Shown here: positions 22,853-29,623 of the stretch, piece by piece | Layout of the letters: every line of letters starts with the position of its first letter | How positions within the stretch are numbered: the first letter of the stretch is position 1 | IMG/VR virus record: IMGVR_UViG_3300023180_000092 | Coordinates: 1 to 49,614 of that record | DNA length: 49,614 nt | Source of the DNA: a virus | Reading direction: 5' to 3' (one strand) | Notes under the pieces: model-generated | What the model saw: only the letters and a program-made list of their open reading frames with translations | What the model was told of the DNA's origin: nothing | Databases searched by the model: none | Translations under genes and position numbers: made by a program

Positions 22853-23748
22853 AACCTATACAAAATGGTGTGGCTGTTGAGATAACAGATATTGATATTA
22901 CAGCCTTTGATAAGAGTAGTGATTATGATTTTGTAAGAGATACGTTACATAAACATCTTGTTGTGGTTATTAAAAATCAATCTACTAATCCATGGGAATA
23001 TACACGTTTCATAGAAAATATAGGTAGAGTTGCTAACTATAATCAATTTGGATTTACTATAGATGCTGAAGAATATCCACGGGATCAAGTAGTTCCTACT
23101 AATCGGTTTAAAGGTGATACTTGGCGTTATCCTGTACAACGAGTAACAGGAAAAAAGAAAAAAGGTAAGTTTACTGGTATATTTGGTACAGGTAAACTAG
23201 ATTGGCATGCTAACTTAAATGGGCCAGATCGCGCTGATGGTGTTGCACTACAAGGATGGGAACATTGTGAAAATACATCGACATCATTCCTGAACACTAA
23301 TCTAGCATATAATGACTTGGATCCGGATATGTTAGATGAAATAAAAGATCTCTATTGTGAATATGAATATGCACCTGAAGTTTGGGCTGAAGGCTTACCT
23401 GAAGACCAACTTCGTCGTATGAAACAAAATTCAAATAAGTATAAAATGTGGTTAATCCAAGAGAACCTAAAAGGCGTAAAGGGTCTTTATTTTTATACGA
23501 ATAATAGATGTAAACTCATTTGTCCTGATCAGAGCCTTTATAATGAAATACATGATCATCTGTTTCAGGACAAATACATATATCAACACTGGTGGGAACC
23601 CGGTGATATTGTATTAATGGATCAGCTCTTGACTTTGCATAAGCGTGACCAAAATGATACAGAAATATTACAAAAGCGGGTATTACATAGAATTACTTTC
23701 AGAATTTCTAATGAAAATGGTTTTATAGCACGTAGAAACGATATATAA
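22843..23748 (+). CDS. TauD-like 2OG oxygenase with HxN metal motif
   Basis: 301 residues. KLDWHANLNGPDRADGVALQ (118-137) is the TauD/TfdA metal motif, with H122 and N124 in place of H-x-D. The distal His H266 is in LTLHKRD, and R283/R287 in LHRITFR would bind 2-oxoglutarate. The family hydroxylates small molecules such as taurine, betaines or amino acids. A Lys-rich loop (TGKKKKGKF) precedes the motif. Overlaps the kinase by 10 nt. Confidence 0.7.
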   Translation: MQIKPIQNGVAVEITDIDITAFDKSSDYDFVRDTLHKHLVVVIKNQSTNPWEYTRFIENIGRVANYNQFGFTIDAEEYPRDQVVPTNRFKGDTWRYPVQRVTGKKKKGKFTGIFGTGKLDWHANLNGPDRADGVALQGWEHCENTSTSFLNTNLAYNDLDPDMLDEIKDLYCEYEYAPEVWAEGLPEDQLRRMKQNSNKYKMWLIQENLKGVKGLYFYTNNRCKLICPDQSLYNEIHDHLFQDKYIYQHWWEPGDIVLMDQLLTLHKRDQNDTEILQKRVLHRITFRISNENGFIARRNDI

Positions 23749-23761
23749 AGATTGTAACGGT

Positions 23762-23815
23762 GAAGCAAACCAAAAGGTATACTGGACACGGGGGCAGTAC
23801 CCGTCGCCTCCACCA
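23762..23815 (+). ncRNA. ssrA: permuted tmRNA, acceptor piece
   Basis: Ends with the tRNA-like 3' half: T-arm stem ACGGG/CCCGT (23788-23792, 23800-23804) with a 7-nt loop GGCAGTA, acceptor strand CGCCTCC (23805-23811), discriminator A and encoded CCA (23813-23815). The acceptor strand pairs with GGGGGCG at 24054-24060 over 7 bp, placing a G-U wobble at the third pair, the alanine identity element. ATACT (23779-23783) can pair with GGTAT (24075-24079) as helix P2. The 5' boundary is estimated. The T-loop is not the usual TTCRANN. Confidence 0.85.
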
Positions 23816-23834
23816 TAAACACATTGGAATATCA

Positions 23835-24041
23835 TTGAAGGCAACAAAAAAAAGAACCTTAGTCAAAGCACTTATATACAGATGTTGGGTTATACTTTCA
23901 ACTTATATTATGTTATTGATTACTGGACAAGATTATACAACAGCAATATTACCTGTTATCATTATAAATCTTGTTTGGACTACAAGTTATTACTTGTATG
24001 ATAGACTTTGGTTGCGAATCAAATGGGGTCTTCAAGACTAG
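23835..24041 (+). CDS. DUF2061 membrane protein inside the tmRNA intervening segment
   Basis: 68 residues from a TTG at 23835 with GGAA 5 nt upstream. A longer frame from GTG 23760 would read through the tmRNA acceptor piece and is rejected. KRTLVKALIYRCWVILST, LLITG, and YYLYDRLWLRIKWG match DUF2061, a small two-helix membrane protein family with unknown function. TM segments are at about 10-30 and 37-55. The gene occupies nearly all of the 238 nt between the two tmRNA halves, so its mRNA must be part of, or compete with, the tmRNA precursor. Confidence 0.8.
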   Translation: MKATKKRTLVKALIYRCWVILSTYIMLLITGQDYTTAILPVIIINLVWTTSYYLYDRLWLRIKWGLQD

Positions 24042-24053
24042 TGTGCTTATGAT

Positions 24054-24220
24054 GGGGGCGAACTAGGATCGACAGGTATTGAATAGGTGAGTGGAGTTAC
24101 ACGGTTGATCGCGTAATAGATCAATGAAGTAAATGCAAACGATAACTTTGCACCTCAGGATATGCGCTTAGCAGCGTAGGTCCTATGCGCCCGCCGGAGC
24201 GTGGAAACAGAATCCGGCAC
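24054..24220 (+). ncRNA. ssrA: permuted tmRNA, coding piece with tag ORF
   Basis: Begins GGGGGCGAACTAGGATCGAC, the conserved 5' tRNA-like half of tmRNA. A hairpin TTGATC/GATCAA (24105-24110, 24119-24124) sits where pseudoknot 1 is expected. The resume codon is GCA at 24135. The tag frame 24135-24179 encodes ANDNFAPQDMRLAA then TAG, close to the Caulobacter tag (ANDNFA start, AA end). A GCCGGA/TCCGGC hairpin (24193-24198, 24213-24218) closes the 3' side. tmRNA rescues stalled ribosomes and tags the nascent protein for degradation. The 3' end is estimated. Confidence 0.88.
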
Positions 24221-24250
24221 TATTCTTCTCAAACAAAAGGAAAAAAAAGA

Positions 24251-24604
24251 ATGAATAAATTTACAGTACTAACTGTATCTGCTCTGGTGCTTTCAGCGAC
24301 GGCAGCCTCAGCAGAAGAAGCAGGCCTCGGCCTAAATTTCGGTGGTTCAGCAGAAGTTGAATATAGTCTTGAAAATGAAACTTGGTCGATGGAAGCTGGG
24401 CCAGATCTAAGCTTCGGATCGGTCTCTATTTCACCTCGTGCATATTCGGAAATTTCACCAGCTAACGTAATTAGTTTTGAAGGCGTTGGTGTTGAAGCTG
24501 AATATGATATTGGTACAAGTGGTCTATCGGTATACGGTGCGACCCAAACTGACGGGGATTTGGAATATAAAGATGCACAAATCGGTGCGCGTTTCAGTTT
24601 CTGA
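24251..24604 (+). CDS. exported beta-rich protein (signal peptide)
   Basis: 117 residues from ATG 24251. MNKFTVLTVSALVLSATAASA (1-21) is a clear Sec signal peptide with ASA|EE cleavage. The mature part alternates polar and hydrophobic residues (AEVEYSLENETWSMEAGPDL, VGVEAEYDI, AQIGARFSF) and ends in Phe, as in outer-membrane beta-barrels. It is too short for a full barrel by itself, so it could oligomerise or be periplasmic. Cytoplasmic phages rarely encode such proteins. It lies directly after the tmRNA and before a 10-bp hairpin. Confidence 0.65.
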   Translation: MNKFTVLTVSALVLSATAASAEEAGLGLNFGGSAEVEYSLENETWSMEAGPDLSFGSVSISPRAYSEISPANVISFEGVGVEAEYDIGTSGLSVYGATQTDGDLEYKDAQIGARFSF

Positions 24605-24616
24605 TATATAAGTTAT

Positions 24617-24640
24617 GACTGGGGGATAACTCTCCCAGTC
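24617..24640 (+). terminator. strong hairpin after exported protein (terminator-like, no T run)
   Basis: GACTGGGGGA (24617-24626) pairs with TCTCCCAGTC (24631-24640), a 10-bp stem with one G-U pair and a TAAC loop. No T tract follows, so it may be an attenuator or mRNA 3' stabiliser rather than an intrinsic terminator. Confidence 0.5.
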
Positions 24641-24657
24641 AAACCACAGAGTATACT

Positions 24658-25341
24658 ATGAATAATACACACTTACTTGAACAACACAATGGAACACGAA
24701 TAGAAATTTTTCGTGATGTATTCCCAGACTATAAAGAGAATAGAATATTTGATTATGGTGGCGGTCCAGGCGGTCTGTTTGAAAATCATGATATAGATCC
24801 AAGTAAGTATACTGTATTAGATTTAGATAGTAATGCTCTGAAACAGTTGAACCAGAGACGTCCCGAGGTTAAAACCCACTACTACGATCGTTACAACTGG
24901 ATGTATAATCACGCAGGTAAAAAAGAATTTAATTTTCCTGATGTTGATAAAAATCAAGATTACATTTATGCACACAGTGTATTCAGTCACACAGATTTAA
25001 AAGAAACCAAAAAGACGATAGAATGGTTTCTTTCTTTTAATTTTAAAAAGATTATGTTTTCTTTTCTTGATGGTAATAATCGTCGTCACGTTGATCACTT
25101 TAAGTCTAAGAATGCTGGAAAGACAAAAGTACCTTGGCCAACAAAAACCAAAACTGTTTGGTATTCATATGATTATGATATGATAGTAGAGGATAAAGAA
25201 GAAGCACCTTATAAGGATGTTAAGTATTTCCGTGCGTTTTATGATCCGAAATATTTGGTACACGAACTAAAAAAGGTAACACCGAAGGTTAATTATTATC
25301 AGCCTTACAGAGGTGTACCTTATATTGTTATTCTGCCGTAA
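24658..25341 (+). CDS. class I SAM-methyltransferase-fold protein
   Basis: 227 residues. RIFDYGGGPGGLFENHD (29-45) is SAM motif I, TVLDLDSNAL motif II and YIYAHSVFSHTD motif IV/post. The C-terminal half is rich in Tyr and Lys and has no recognised domain. Target unknown; the third methyltransferase-fold gene in the window. Its end overlaps the convergent minus-strand gene by 14 nt. Confidence 0.65.
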   Translation: MNNTHLLEQHNGTRIEIFRDVFPDYKENRIFDYGGGPGGLFENHDIDPSKYTVLDLDSNALKQLNQRRPEVKTHYYDRYNWMYNHAGKKEFNFPDVDKNQDYIYAHSVFSHTDLKETKKTIEWFLSFNFKKIMFSFLDGNNRRHVDHFKSKNAGKTKVPWPTKTKTVWYSYDYDMIVEDKEEAPYKDVKYFRAFYDPKYLVHELKKVTPKVNYYQPYRGVPYIVILP

Positions 25342-25831
25342 CGCAACCTACTATATGAATTCTAGGGTATTCACCCCCGTTAAAAGCAGTGTGTTCCAAT
25401 CTTGTGTCTGTCCAGTACATTTTCCCCGCCTCAAGCGTATAACATTGATTACCAACCATCATCCTACATCCATCATTTGTAGAAATAGGTATATGAATTC
25501 TTGGCGTTTTATCCTTGTGCACCGACATTACTTTCCTTGATTGTAGTTTCATAACTCTTGTTCGGAACATACCAAATTCATTAATATAATGATTGATTAG
25601 CTTTGCCTCTGGGAAAAGTGGATATATAAAATTTTGTTCTTTTGTTTTGAGGTTTAACCCACTACCTGTACCAACATCCCATTCAGTATGGGGATCAGCG
25701 TTTTCCATAGTACTTTGTAGAGAAATTTGTTTATATCCCTCTAGTTTATACTTTTCAATAATTGTAGTCAATTCTTTTACTATACCATCAACATTTACTG
25801 ACGTCTTGATTATCTCTACATCGCGAATCAT
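25328..25831 (-). CDS. aspartyl/asparaginyl beta-hydroxylase-like 2OG oxygenase
   Basis: 167 residues, the only confident minus-strand gene. VHKDKTPRIHIPISTND (104-120) gives the metal pair H105/D107; the distal H147 (LEHTAFNGG) and R157 (RIHIVG) finish the site. This matches the Asp_Arg_Hydrox fold common in marine phages. Possible targets are host or phage proteins. Its start lies 3 nt from a rightward promoter; no clear leftward promoter is seen. Opposite orientation suggests a recent acquisition or independent control. Confidence 0.75.
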   Translation of the reverse strand: MIRDVEIIKTSVNVDGIVKELTTIIEKYKLEGYKQISLQSTMENADPHTEWDVGTGSGLNLKTKEQNFIYPLFPEAKLINHYINEFGMFRTRVMKLQSRKVMSVHKDKTPRIHIPISTNDGCRMMVGNQCYTLEAGKMYWTDTRLEHTAFNGGEYPRIHIVGCVTAE

Positions 25832-25834
25832 GGG

Positions 25835-25863
25835 TTTACTTTTTTGCCCTCTTTTGATATAAT
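25835..25863 (+). promoter_or_regulatory. promoter giving a leaderless message (UDG-like gene)
   Basis: TTTACT (25835-25840), 17-nt spacer, TATAAT (25858-25863), then 6 nt to ATG 25870. The expected +1 is the start codon. Confidence 0.75.
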
Positions 25864-25869
25864 AGCATT

Positions 25870-26232
25870 ATGAAACACGTACTATTTATAGGCATGAATC
25901 CACCCAAGAACAAGATGATGACTCAAGGACAGTCATATAAACGCTTTTGTAAGTGGTTAGAAACGCTGGGAACTATAAATAACTTTGCGTTCACCAACTT
26001 ACATTGGGATCCTGACTGGGATAAGAAAACAGTGGACCATGCCTTTCTTAAGGCACAAATAGGTGAACACAACAAATTAGTAGCCTGGGGAGGCTTAGTA
26101 TCAAATCATCTAACAAAGATGGGGTTGGAACATTTTATGTTTCCACATCCTTCCCCGTTAAATAGGCAAACCAATGATCAGAAATTTCTCCAACTAAAAT
26201 TAAAAGAACTTAAACTATACATGGAGTCGTAG
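25870..26232 (+). CDS. uracil-DNA-glycosylase-superfamily-like protein
   Basis: 120 residues. VLFIGMNPPKNK (4-15) resembles UDG motif A (G-x-x-P), and FPHPSPLNRQ (91-100) motif B (H-P-S-P-L). WGG in the middle fits the family core strand. It is shorter than typical UDGs and lacks a visible Fe-S cluster. It might act on modified bases, relevant if phage DNA carries them, or be a non-catalytic family member. A leaderless start is predicted. Confidence 0.5.
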   Translation: MKHVLFIGMNPPKNKMMTQGQSYKRFCKWLETLGTINNFAFTNLHWDPDWDKKTVDHAFLKAQIGEHNKLVAWGGLVSNHLTKMGLEHFMFPHPSPLNRQTNDQKFLQLKLKELKLYMES

Positions 26233-26233
26233 T

Positions 26234-26428
26234 ATGGCTACTGTAGGTCACAAAATATTAGTCCCTGGAAAAATGTTACACAGTCCGTCTGGTAAAAAGG
26301 ACTGGGTAGTAGTAAGTAGAGATGATAATACTGACGAAGTACGTATTGCGTGCGTGTCTAAATACATGGTTAAATCAACTAAAGAATTAACCGAATGGGA
26401 ATTAATTGAAAATGAGAAAAAAGAGTAA
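26234..26428 (+). CDS. small hypothetical protein
   Basis: 64 residues, MATVGHKILVPGKMLHSPSG..., beta-rich (KDWVVVSRDDNTDEVRIACV), perhaps an SH3-like barrel. Follows the UDG-like gene by one base and overlaps the dehydrogenase by 17 nt. Family not recognised. Confidence 0.5.
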   Translation: MATVGHKILVPGKMLHSPSGKKDWVVVSRDDNTDEVRIACVSKYMVKSTKELTEWELIENEKKE

Positions 26429-27257
26429 AGGTCTAAGAATCGGTATTGTTGGATATGGATTTGTAGGTAAAGCCGTAGAATTTGGTTTTAAAAATAATAA
26501 TAACGAAATTAAAATTATCGATCCAAAACATAATACTTTTGTCGATGATTTACAGGGATTCTTTCCTGATCTTACATTCGTATGTGTCCCAACTCCTATG
26601 GGCGCTGATGGTGCTATCGATGCTGGCATCATAGAAAAGGTCATGCAGAATCTTAGTATGGTAACTGGTACAATTGTTATTAAATCAACGATTACACCAG
26701 ACCTTGCTGATAGATTGTGTGCACCGGATAACGTTGTTTATAATCCAGAATTTCTTACTGAAAGAAATGCTGCAAACGATTTTATTAATCCACCTATGCA
26801 TATTCTTGGTGGTATTGAAGAATACACAAATAAAGTTGAAGAATATTATAAAAAACATAGTAACTGTAATCCAGCACCAGCATATCATATGACTGCACCA
26901 GAAGCAAGCTTCGTAAAGTATGGGGTTAACTCATTCCTTGCTACAAAGGTATTATGGTTTAATCAATATAAAGACTTAATCGAAAAACATGGTGCTAAGT
27001 ATAACGTTATCGCTAACGCTATTGCTAGTGACCCTCGTATTGGTCCATCACATACAAAAGTACCAGGACCAGATGGAAGAAAAGGATATGGTGGTGCATG
27101 TTTCCCAAAGGATACCGCTGCCTTATATACATTTAGTAACATAGAACTATCCGTATTAGGTGAAGTCATTGAAGCAAATAATCAGTACAGATCTGAATAT
27201 GAACTTGATGATAGAGAAAAAGAACAAAATGTAATTTTTTTGAAAAAAAGTTCATAA
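26412..27257 (+). CDS. UDP-glucose/GDP-mannose 6-dehydrogenase
   Basis: 281 residues from ATG 26412. GIVGYGFVG (11-19) binds NAD; NPEFL (111-115) is a family motif; K179 (NSFLATK) and C230 (GYGGACFPKDT) are the catalytic Lys and the Cys that forms the thiohemiacetal. It oxidises a nucleotide sugar twice to the uronic acid. The C-terminal nucleotide-binding domain of full-length UGDH (about 390-450) is missing, so this is a minimal form. It would use UDP-glucose or GDP-mannose from the host or from the PMM-like enzyme. Confidence 0.85.
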   Translation: MRKKSKGLRIGIVGYGFVGKAVEFGFKNNNNEIKIIDPKHNTFVDDLQGFFPDLTFVCVPTPMGADGAIDAGIIEKVMQNLSMVTGTIVIKSTITPDLADRLCAPDNVVYNPEFLTERNAANDFINPPMHILGGIEEYTNKVEEYYKKHSNCNPAPAYHMTAPEASFVKYGVNSFLATKVLWFNQYKDLIEKHGAKYNVIANAIASDPRIGPSHTKVPGPDGRKGYGGACFPKDTAALYTFSNIELSVLGEVIEANNQYRSEYELDDREKEQNVIFLKKSS

Positions 27258-27263
27258 AGGGGG

Positions 27264-27292
27264 TTTACATTTGATTAGAATAGCGATAGTAT
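27264..27292 (+). promoter_or_regulatory. promoter before the DUF932 gene
   Basis: TTTACA (27264-27269), preceded by GGGGG, then 17-nt spacer and a weaker TAGTAT (27287-27292), with a 36-nt leader and GGAGA ribosome site. Confidence 0.6.
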
Positions 27293-27328
27293 ATTCATAT
27301 CAAATAAACAAACCTGGAGACTTATATT

Positions 27329-28300
27329 ATGGCACATATGGTAGAAATGATCGATGGCAAAGCTCAAATGGCGTACGCAGGTGAACTTCCTTGGCACGGT
27401 CTTGGTACTAAGGTTAGCAACGATCTTACCCCACAGCAAATGATGGAAAAAGCTGGCGTGGACTGGAAGGTTCATGAAGTCGAATCATTTGTAGAATTCA
27501 ATGGCAAAAAGATGCCAACTGGTCAGAAATCACTTATCCGTGAAACTGACGGCAAGATCCTTACTAATGTTGGTAAAGACTGGCATCCTTGCCAAAACGA
27601 AACAGCATTCGAATTCTTCAACGAGTACGTACTCGCTGGTGATATGGAAATGCATACAGCTGGCTCACTACGTGATGGTCAGTACGTTTGGGCATTGGCT
27701 AAGGTCAAAGAGTCATTCGATCTATTCGGTGGTGACCAGGTAGATTCCTACATGCTCTTCAGCAACCCACACGTCTATGGTAAATCTATCGACGTTCGCT
27801 TCACACCAATCCGTGTAGTCTGCAACAACACCCTTACCTTTGCACTCGATTCACAATCACAACGTGCAGTCAAGGTTGGACACCGTGCACAGTTCCAGCC
27901 AGATATGGTAAAGGAACAACTTGGTATTGCACACGAGAAATTTGCCAAGTACAAAGAAATGGCTCAGTTCCTTGGTTCTAAGCGCTTCTCTGTAGACTCT
28001 CTTATTCAGTACTACAATGAAGTATTCCCGCTCACATCTGGTAAAGATAAGCAGGACGTTATCAACCTTGAAACTATTTCTCGTCAGGCAAAGAATGCTT
28101 ATGATGTTCTGGAAACACAGCCTGGTGCAGAATATGCTGAAGGTACTTGGTGGCAGGCATTCAACAGCGTCACTTTTGTTACTGATCACGTACAAGGTCG
28201 TAACGCTGACAACCGCTTGCACAGCCAGTGGTTCGGTCAGAATCAGCTTCGTAAAATCAAAGCAGCAGAAAAGGCAGTCGAGTTCGCGCTCGCTGCCTAA
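27329..28300 (+). CDS. DUF932 phage/plasmid protein
   Basis: 323 residues. PWHGLGTKV (21-29), then DGKILTNVGKDWHPCQN, YMLFSNPHVYGKS and IRVVCNNTLTFAL follow DUF932 (phage/plasmid-like TIGR03299). Members are found in phages and plasmids; the role is uncertain, possibly DNA metabolism or defence-related. Codon usage is G/C-richer at third positions than neighbours, which suggests strong expression. Own promoter and a good ribosome site. Confidence 0.85.
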   Translation: MAHMVEMIDGKAQMAYAGELPWHGLGTKVSNDLTPQQMMEKAGVDWKVHEVESFVEFNGKKMPTGQKSLIRETDGKILTNVGKDWHPCQNETAFEFFNEYVLAGDMEMHTAGSLRDGQYVWALAKVKESFDLFGGDQVDSYMLFSNPHVYGKSIDVRFTPIRVVCNNTLTFALDSQSQRAVKVGHRAQFQPDMVKEQLGIAHEKFAKYKEMAQFLGSKRFSVDSLIQYYNEVFPLTSGKDKQDVINLETISRQAKNAYDVLETQPGAEYAEGTWWQAFNSVTFVTDHVQGRNADNRLHSQWFGQNQLRKIKAAEKAVEFALAA

Positions 28301-28306
28301 TCTGGG

Positions 28307-28335
28307 TTTACTTTTCAAAACAACTTTGGTATAAT
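28307..28335 (+). promoter_or_regulatory. promoter giving a leaderless message
   Basis: TTTACT (28307-28312), 17-nt spacer, TATAAT (28330-28335), 6 nt to ATG 28342. Confidence 0.75.
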
Positions 28336-28341
28336 AGAGCT

Positions 28342-28536
28342 ATGAAATACATACACCCAAACCACGATCATGTGTACTACGTCCAAGAGGATATGTGGGG
28401 CGTGACAGTTAAACAACTGACCCGCGGAGAACCTATTGGTAGTGGTACCAAACTTGAAATGAACAAAGACCAATACGCAAATTTCAAACGTATGCTTGTT
28501 GAAGGAGGATGGAATGAGCAATCAGCGAAGAGGTAA
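28342..28536 (+). CDS. small hypothetical protein (leaderless)
   Basis: 64 residues, MKYIHPNHDHVYYVQEDMWG..., beta-rich N-terminus and a helical end (QYANFKRMLVEGGWNEQ). Family not recognised. The TATAAT box ends 6 nt before the start codon, leaving no room for a ribosome site. Overlaps the next gene by 23 nt. Confidence 0.55.
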   Translation: MKYIHPNHDHVYYVQEDMWGVTVKQLTRGEPIGSGTKLEMNKDQYANFKRMLVEGGWNEQSAKR

Positions 28537-28732
28537 TTGGAAACCAGCACGTCTTGATAATGGCATGCAGCAAATGAATCTACGTAACTTCTTTCGGGAA
28601 TGTAAAGAGTTATTGGAGGAAGAAGGTCAGGAAGATGCTGCTTTCTATTTCGAACAGTGTATGGACGAACTGAATGCTGGTCGTAACCTACCAGTGGATC
28701 GCCGCAAGATCGCACATATTTTGGGTCTGTAA
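28514..28732 (+). CDS. small hypothetical protein
   Basis: 72 residues from ATG 28514 after GGAGG. Helical and acidic (FFRECKELLEEEGQEDAAFY), with a C-terminal VDRRKIAHILGL. May bind a partner through the helix pair; no family recognised. Ends just before a perfect 21-bp palindrome. Confidence 0.55.
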   Translation: MSNQRRGNWKPARLDNGMQQMNLRNFFRECKELLEEEGQEDAAFYFEQCMDELNAGRNLPVDRRKIAHILGL

Positions 28733-28735
28733 AAC

Positions 28736-28756
28736 TTAACGTAACCGTTACGTTAA
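28736..28756 (+). promoter_or_regulatory. perfect 21-bp palindrome (operator or hairpin)
   Basis: Arms TTAACGTAAC and GTTACGTTAA flank a single C. As DNA it is a textbook dimeric operator; as RNA the loop would be small. It lies 4 nt after one gene and 56 nt before the Na/Pi transporter. The half-site ACGTTAA also occurs in each unit of the tandem repeat at 29624. Confidence 0.55.
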
Positions 28757-28812
28757 TTCTACGCTATTTCAAATAGATATAACTATATTAGTTACTAACA
28801 GAAGGCACAATA

Positions 28813-29286
28813 ATGTCTAAGAAACTTTGGAAAAAGGTAAAGAAAATGGATTTAGGTAATCCCATAATTACAGCTCTTGTAGGACTAGTTATATTCTATA
28901 TTGGGCTGAAGACGTTCTCTGGTGGTATGAAGTCAATGGGGAATATAGAACATCTCTCATGGTTCACAGGTAATGTGATCTATATGTTTATTGGTGGTAT
29001 TGTCATGACCCTCTTATGGCAATCAAGTTCATTATCAACTACAGCAATTATAGCTTTAGTAGCTTCAGGAGCAGTTCCACTACCAGCAGCAATAGCAGCA
29101 GTACTTGGAGCTAATATAGGAACAACCGGCACCATATGGTTAGCCGGTCTTTTAGTATCTGATGGTATACCAAAAGGGGATACATTACGAATAGCTATGG
29201 CACATACCGGTATGAACCTTATGATGGCCATAATGTTATTACCATGGGTTCACCATATTGCGAAATATCTTAGTAGATTTGGATAA
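28813..29286 (+). CDS. half-size Na/Pi cotransporter (NptA/PNaS family)
   Basis: 157 residues, with hydrophobic segments at about 18-35, 55-70, 76-112 and 128-150. QSSS (70-73), followed by TTAIIALVASGAVP and LGANIGTTGT (98-107), is the repeat signature of SLC34/NptA transporters, which import phosphate with sodium. Full transporters have two such inverted repeats; only one is encoded here, so a homodimer or a partner of the host protein is implied. Would raise phosphate supply for DNA synthesis. The preceding palindrome may regulate it. Confidence 0.8.
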   Translation: MSKKLWKKVKKMDLGNPIITALVGLVIFYIGLKTFSGGMKSMGNIEHLSWFTGNVIYMFIGGIVMTLLWQSSSLSTTAIIALVASGAVPLPAAIAAVLGANIGTTGTIWLAGLLVSDGIPKGDTLRIAMAHTGMNLMMAIMLLPWVHHIAKYLSRFG

Positions 29287-29302
29287 AAAATGAAAAAGGG
29301 GG

Positions 29303-29331
29303 TTTACAGCCTCTTTTTTTTGTGACATAAT
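29303..29331 (+). promoter_or_regulatory. sigma70-type promoter with duplicated leader
   Basis: TTTACA (29303-29308), 17-nt spacer, CATAAT (29326-29331), then the 19-nt leader AGTAACAATTAGGAGACAC (29337-29355), identical to 11178-11196. Confidence 0.7.
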
Positions 29332-29356
29332 AGTACAGTAACAATTAGGAGACACC

Positions 29357-29605
29357 ATGAAATATTACATCGACCTTGATATTGCTTGGGATTGCCCAAA
29401 AGAGGAATTAGAACACCTGGTTGAAAAACATCGGATGACTATTGCAATTTGCAAAGATCCCTGTGGTCCAGGTGGTGGTAATCCAATCTGGCGGTTCTAT
29501 TCACGTTATAAGAACCGTATCAAAAATTTCCTATATCATGATTATTGTATGGGGGATAAAGAACATGCAGATTGGTTTGCTACACATATTGTCGAGCGAG
29601 TATAA
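29357..29605 (+). CDS. small hypothetical protein with duplicated leader
   Basis: 82 residues, MKYYIDLDIAWDCPKEELEH..., with GPGGGNPIWRFYSRYKNRIK. Cys and aromatic rich. The leader is shared with the gene at 11203, so both may be under one post-transcriptional control. Family not recognised. Confidence 0.55.
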   Translation: MKYYIDLDIAWDCPKEELEHLVEKHRMTIAICKDPCGPGGGNPIWRFYSRYKNRIKNFLYHDYCMGDKEHADWFATHIVERV

Positions 29606-29623
29606 ACGCGGTTAAGCCTGCAA

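Noticed and set aside
23780-23815. An ordinary tRNA gene
   Set aside because: Only the T-arm and 3' acceptor strand are present; the 5' partner is downstream and continues into a tag ORF, so it is tmRNA.
23760-24041. Longer version of the DUF2061 gene from GTG 23760
   Set aside because: Its first 25 codons are the tmRNA acceptor piece; the family match begins only after TTG 23835.
25313-25862. Plus-strand frames across the minus-strand gene
   Set aside because: They have no ribosome site and overlie the well-supported hydroxylase in reverse.
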